Made by a program: the position numbers and the translations under genes
Source: Leuctra nigra
Lineage: Eukaryota; Arthropoda; Insecta; Plecoptera; Leuctridae
Assembly: GCA_934045905.1 (NCBI GenBank)
Contig: OW203769.1
Location: 15,593,705 to 15,657,704, forward strand
Direction of reading: 5' to 3'
DNA: 64,000 bases
In this document: positions 58,989 to 64,000 of the stretch, piece after piece
How positions within the stretch are numbered: the stretch's first letter is position 1
Layout of the letters: each line of letters opens with the position of its first letter
The notes under the pieces: generated by a model
Databases searched by the model: none
What the model was told of the DNA's origin: nothing
What the model saw: the letters and a program-made list of their open reading frames with translations, nothing else

Positions 58989-60579
58989 TTATTTTATGTG
59001 GTAATGTTTATATTTACTAAGTTTGAATATGGCGCGCTTCGAGTGACGAACATGGCCGCTACATCTCGGAACGGAAGTACAGAAGTCTGTACGCGCCCCG
59101 CACTCCACCGTATGATATTTAAAACTTCGTGGTCCGACGTTCACATAGGGGCAACGTAATTCCCGGGAAAATGACAACTATTAGAGGTGCATTTTTGACA
59201 AATATGGTAATTAAGTATTGAAAGATCACGTGTTAATATTTTACAGTTGACATTGGACAGCGCTTTTTATTTTTCACATAGCGATGAATGTTAAATTATT
59301 CTGTATTTATCAGACCATTGGCTGAAGTAATTTCAATTAATTGGAATACATATTCATATAATAATTGACATTATTTTGTAATTTTAACAGCATTTTGTGC
59401 CAATTTCTATATAATTATAAATAAACAATGAAATCACCAACACTGTAGATTGTTGCAATTTGAATCACAATGTAAAAGCAAATAAACAAACTCAACGAGG
59501 TGTTAACGATTATTCTGTTTGCTACAAGAACGTCGCCCGGCTTTAAATTTTAACACTTCTCACCCCGCCTTATTATTCAATTAAGTTTTATTAAATTCCT
59601 TCACGCTCTTCACCTGAAGCTCTTCGCGTCCCGACATTATCTCCTTCAGACGATATGAAAGACGACTCGCGTCCCGACATTATCTCCTTCAGACGATATG
59701 AAAGACGACTCGCGTCCCGACATTATCTCCTTCAGACGATATGAAAGACGACGCGAAAATAATTTGCCTTTGACTCTCTTTTTTTAGACTCTTTCTCGCA
59801 CACCCTCGTGACAGGAATCTCTCCTTACCTCCAAATCTTCCTTGTTCTTCCTTCGGGAACATACCTTCACGATTCCGAGATTAAATCCCCATTCCCCTTC
59901 CCACACACACAGACACACACACACACACGCCCCTCTAAATCTTTTCAATGCGGTCGGGATTAATTCGAATTGTCGGAATGGGGGGGGGGACACCCCCCGT
60001 TTTCCCAAGACGAACAGAAAAACCCGCCCCCTCTTCGCAAAAGCAATCTCACAAAAGATAACGGGCCAGTTGGTGAAATCTTCGTTGATTTTCATTTGTT
60101 CGGTTTTCCGAGATGTCATTGTTGAAGGAAAAGCTACAAACAGATATAATGAAAATAACTTGTGAGGGAAAACTTCTCGACTGGCATTCCGCTTGTGTTT
60201 AATGGCGGTACGGAAGCGAAGGGGGTTGTTTGTAATAACAAATCCAAGACAAATTGTGTCATCAAAGCTTCAATAAAAGAAGGATTCTAGCAGACATCTT
60301 TGATGCGAAGGAAGAAAGATACGTTTGCATTTCGTAAGAAAGGAAGATGCTGGAGAAAGAGTTTGCAATCAATTCGTGTTTAGGAATTCGTTGAGAATAA
60401 TGGGCTGAGAACTACGCGAGGAATCAAAAGGAAAAAGGAAATAATGTTGTGTATCCAGGAGAAAACTGCAAAAGACTTCCGTTTGAAAAGCAACGTTGTT
60501 TAATTGAAAACACAGCTTTAGTGTAATGTCGTCTGGCAAACACAAAACAAAATATCTATAGGGTAAAGTTCTGCACACA
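58989..60579. other. Region without recognisable genes; holds a 43-bp tandem repeat
   Basis: AT-rich apart from CA repeats and short GC-rich spots around 59850-60020. The overlapping frames there have no recognisable content. Confidence 0.45.
59624..59752 (+). repeat. 43-bp tandem repeat, three exact copies
   Basis: Units start at 59624, 59667 and 59710 with TCGCGTCCCGACATTATCTC and end GATATGAAAGACGAC. Confidence 0.97.
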
Positions 60580-60822
60580 GGTTGCTAAGTAACAGATCTC
60601 AATCTTAATTATTTTATTGGGGGACAGACAGTTTTCAAATAGATTTATCGTATTTCAAATACAGTTGTGAAAGAAAGATATTAAGAATAAGAATAAAGAC
60701 AGAAGTGGTATGTAATAAAATAAGGAAATTAAATAAAAAAATATTATACTTATGACGTATTTACTGAAAGCATCTGTCCCCCAGCTAGATTTTGGTCAGC
60801 TGTGACGTCATATAAGATTGCC
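60580..60822 (-). repeat. CTGGGGGACAG-family repeat, copy 4 (reverse)
   Basis: Reverse blocks GGTTGCTAAGTAACAG, ATTGGGGGACAGACAG and CTGTCCCCCAGCTAGATTTT then GGTCAGCTGTGACGTCA match the family. Confidence 0.65.
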
Positions 60823-61000
60823 TTATTGTACTTGAATTGTGCGCACTTTCATCCCTTTTTGGAGGTTACACAGTGCCATTGTCAGCACGAACTGAATATT
60901 CTCATGAAACACTTTATATTGTTTGTGGAAGTAATAATTTAGCAAAGAGAAACAAAATAATAAAGTCGGTACAACTGGATGAGTTGAGGTTAATGTCTTT

Positions 61001-61160
61001 AGGCCCGGAATAACCAAAGTTAAATTGTGCCAGATTAACTAACTTTTGGATTAAATTCAACTGTTTAATTCATTTTGAGGTATCTGATTGGCTGTGCCGC
61101 CAATTTAGTCCAATATTTAGTTAATCCGGCTCAGATTAACTTTGGTTATACCGGCCCTTA
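61001..61160. mobile_element. Palindromic MITE related to 37740-37810
   Basis: GGCCCGGAATAACCAAAGTT is mirrored by AACTTTGGTTATACCGGCC. The core CTGATTGGCTGTGCCGCCAA recurs at about 37769 as CTGATTGGCTAAGCAGCCAA. Confidence 0.65.
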
Positions 61161-61566
61161 TTGTATTATAAAACAGTAACTTACAAGCTAGTAGCTACTG
61201 TGTAACCATTTGCTATTCAGAATTCCTTCACAAGGATCGCTACGTCGATGATTTGACTCAATAAGTTGAAAAAGAACGTTCGCAATGCTCTAAGCTTTGC
61301 GACCCTTCATCTAAATAGTCCTCTCATCCCCCTAGAGCTCTCGAGGGCAGAACGTGCCTGCGAGCTTATTCCTTAGCGAGGGCGACGGTGGCGCTGCGGT
61401 GTCGACTGGAGGGTGCTTCAAGTAGACAGTGAAGAGTGCGGTGGGTACTCGAACTAACCGAGGTAGGCGCACTCTAGCGGGTGAAGACGGGACTCAACAC
61501 TGCGCGGGAGTTCGCAATTAAAGATGAAATGGAGTTTAGAGAACAATGAACAATTAAAAGTTGGGG

Positions 61567-62843
61567 TTGAGCGAACGAAGCGAGCGTCACCACGACACTT
61601 TCGTTGTGTGTTTTGTGTTTTTGCTAGCAGTGCAGTGGCGGCTATTACAGTGTGCAAGGTGTGACAATTGCACACCTGATCATCCAAGAAAATTATTTAA
61701 AAGTGCTCTCTAATCCAGGAAGTATGAAGTTAAATATTTTGTCTAATCATTTTGCTCTCCAAAAGACGTAAAAATGCATCAATTTTAAACTAAAGATACA
61801 AAAAAATCCGGGGTTATGCGCCCCGGCCCCGCATCTGCTGAGGGCTCTCCTCTTAGAGTACTTTCTTCTACGTCCTTCTATGTAATTGAACACCTGTTGT
61901 AAAGCCAAATAGCCGCCACTGTAGCAGTGCCCTGGTCAAACCGTTCAACCATTCCCTCTAAAGTTTTGCACACTATTAAATTTTTATCTAGGTATGGTCA
62001 CGGCAGAGAGATATATATAGATATACACTTACACTATAGCAGAGGTATTCTCACTCCACCAATGAACGTGAAGCCTTTTCGACATGAGAAATAATTGGGG
62101 TACTCGGCATCGTTAGCGCATATATCAGCACTAGTGGTAAAAATATGAACTAACTGCTAAATTTACCCATTGAGCCGTCGTTGCATTTATATGCTATGCA
62201 CGATCTTCTTTTGTTTTATATCAGATATTTACAATTAAACTATAAAACTATTAAATATCGTCAAATAACAACTATTCTGCGTGCCAGCAGGCACATCAAG
62301 TGTAAACTATGAATTAGCGGTTGAGCCATCGTCAGGGATTGGTCATCAAGTAGTTTACTCTTCACGCTATAGACGTCGCTTAAATCACCGGGGCCACCCA
62401 GATTTCCCCAATCACAGGGTCTGAAAAGGCTTCACTGCGGTCAATGTTATCGGTATAGGAGTGAGACAACCGTCTCTACTAGTATGAATGTAGTAATGAT
62501 GTCCATGAATCTTGGTATGGTGTCTCATGTAGAGTTTTTAAACATGGCCCTGGAATGTTTTTAAATTTAAAATGGAACCGTTTGACCAATCAATTTTAAA
62601 GTTTGATGGTCATTATTGGAACTAACATTTTAGTTTGTTTTTTTCAAATTCTACACAAATCTGGTGTTAACTTTAAAAGTTATTGACTTAAAGAGTGTTT
62701 GGAAATAATTGTCAAAATTCTTGAAGGAAATGTTAGATATTTTATCACTGCTTCTTGGACGCATTTCGTTTCAGCTCTTTCCAAGGTCTGTAGAGCATAA
62801 AATTGCAAAACGCTCATTAACGCGTTACATAGCGCTTTCCTAT
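61567..62843 (+). mobile_element. Helentron-like (GAGCGAGCG family) repeat, copy 5, with insertion
   Basis: Starts TTGAGCGAACGAAGCGAGCG and ends with a decayed GCTCATTAACGCGTTACATA GCGCTTTCC. A CCGGGG-hairpin-type element (about 61640-61920; CCGGGGTTATGCGCCCCGG) lies near its 5' end. Confidence 0.5.
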
Positions 62844-64000
62844 TATTGATTTGTTATATTATAAGTCATAATTTAACAAATTAAAACATGGCAAAAGGAC
62901 AACAAATTAAAAACAATAATTACGAGTAAATAACGTATACTGAAGCACATGTGGTGAAACCAATCTACTTGAAGAATTTAGTCCAAAACGTGTCATCAGT
63001 TTGAAAAAGTCTCAAGATTATGTCGTAAAGTCGCGCGAGGCAGTGAATGAATGACGTCATCCATCACGTGACCCTGAGCGATGACGTCACACTTGGTGAA
63101 CGTCGGAGCTCGAACACGGGACGCCTCTCAAGCAGCGCGAGAGAAAAGTGGAAAACAAAACGCGAGGGAAATGGGAGCTGGAAAATGCGGAGGTTTTCAC
63201 ATTCACGTGGTGAATTTCCCCGCCCGGATTTCAATTGAAAATGAAGCGGAGAAAAGCGGTGAAAAACGATGTGATGTTATATCACTTCATACTCAATACA
63301 TTCTTCACCTCGAGGAAGGAATCGGCTTTTGCGCATTACACTGTCCATGATACCAAAGTGTCAACAAAATTGCGTATAAATTTAGATTGAAAATCCAAAA
63401 CATCGGAGAGTAAATTCTTTGTGCCTCAACCTACCAAAATCTTTGCTACACTTTAACTAAAATACAAAGGGCAGTAGTTATATACAAATTTTACACTTGA
63501 TTGATTTATTCGAATTCATTTTTTCAGCAAATGACATTCTGATAACAGCGTATAACTTTCAGTCGAGAGGCAAATCCAGGGAAGGTTCCCTACTAATAGG
63601 CCAAAACCACCTCCTTCCCACCGTACATCCTTACCTATTCTTTATCATCATTACAATCATTCCTCCGGCGTGACTAGCCTATTTCCAGAACAGTGACACA
63701 ACTTAAGAGGTAGAAGGCCGTAAATCCATTCCAATTCAATTATTCTTGACGTGAGCTCATAAACCAATAATTATGTTCATCAAATCATATTTGTAATGGT
63801 GACACGAGCCATTGTGTAAGAGAATACTTCAATATAACTGTATTTGCATTGATGGAAATTACAATCAATAAAACTAAATTGTTTGCAGGTTAGGACCAAG
63901 GTTAGGGGGTCAATATTAATTGACACCACTTTTGGACACTTTCTCTCTTTTTGTGTGTGTTTTTTGAGTGCCACATGTCACAATTTTGTCCAATCGAACT
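62844..64000. other. Right end of window: no gene seen; SINE fragment at 63563-63710
   Basis: 63563-63710 carries CGAGAGGCAAATCCAGGGAA, CCACCTCCTTCCCACC and CCAGAACAGTGACAC, a diverged copy of the SINE at 38004. Open frames at 63047-63350 overlap one another and resemble nothing I know. Confidence 0.5.

Noticed and set aside
59624..59752. CRISPR-like array
   Set aside because: Head-to-tail 43-bp units with no distinct spacers, in a eukaryotic genome. It is a plain tandem repeat, as are 38425-38557 and 40432-40724.
59850..60060. Overlapping frames around the CA repeat
   Set aside because: Simple-sequence and GC-rich drift give open frames on both strands with no coherent protein.
32680..64000. 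UNC5 Ig/TSP1 exons
   Set aside because: I looked on the minus strand for Trp/Cys-rich TSP1 patterns and Ig exons with splice sites and saw none I could support.

Overview
This is a stretch of animal nuclear genome, almost certainly arthropod and probably insect. Genes are split by GT-AG introns, sequence between exons is AT-rich and crowded with short DNA transposons, and one reading frame is an insect-type gustatory receptor. I cannot name the species. Coding exons have GC-rich third positions and stand out clearly from the AT-rich background.

Three genes are well supported. (1) 1901-13603, plus strand: TRAPPC3 (yeast Bet3), four exons joining to a complete 178-residue protein of the TRAPP vesicle-tethering complex. 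(2) 18510-32679, minus strand: the 3' part of UNC5, the netrin receptor, nine exons running from the transmembrane segment through the ZU5, UPA and death domains to the stop codon. Every splice phase agrees. The ectodomain exons (Ig, TSP1) were not found to the right, so the intron upstream of the transmembrane exon probably exceeds 31 kb. (3) 56915-58093, plus strand: an intronless 392-residue gustatory receptor, apparently nested in that UNC5 intron on the opposite strand. Two further pieces look like orphan terminal exons: 3736-3888 on the minus strand, and about 55920-56034 on the plus strand.

The rest is mainly mobile DNA. hAT-type elements with readable 8-bp target duplications lie at 2700, 5508, 7206, 7845, 12049, 14169, 14826 and 18758. 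TA-flanked MITEs lie at 8372, 21454 and 34301. A Mutator-like foldback lies at 31949, and other palindromic elements at 37274, 37463, 41789 and 54588. tRNA-derived SINE copies occur at 27.7, 38.0, 53.2 and 63.6 kb. A recurring 0.6-1.5 kb family starting TTGAGCGAGCG and ending in a hairpin plus CCTAGT resembles non-autonomous Helentrons. At 53.8-54.1 kb there is a tandem array whose core is a perfect primer-binding site for tRNA-Leu(AAG), the debris of an LTR retroelement. A 200-base assembly gap (40232-40431) abuts a 113-bp tandem repeat.

The three genes have unrelated jobs (membrane traffic, axon guidance, taste). Their proximity implies no shared pathway.
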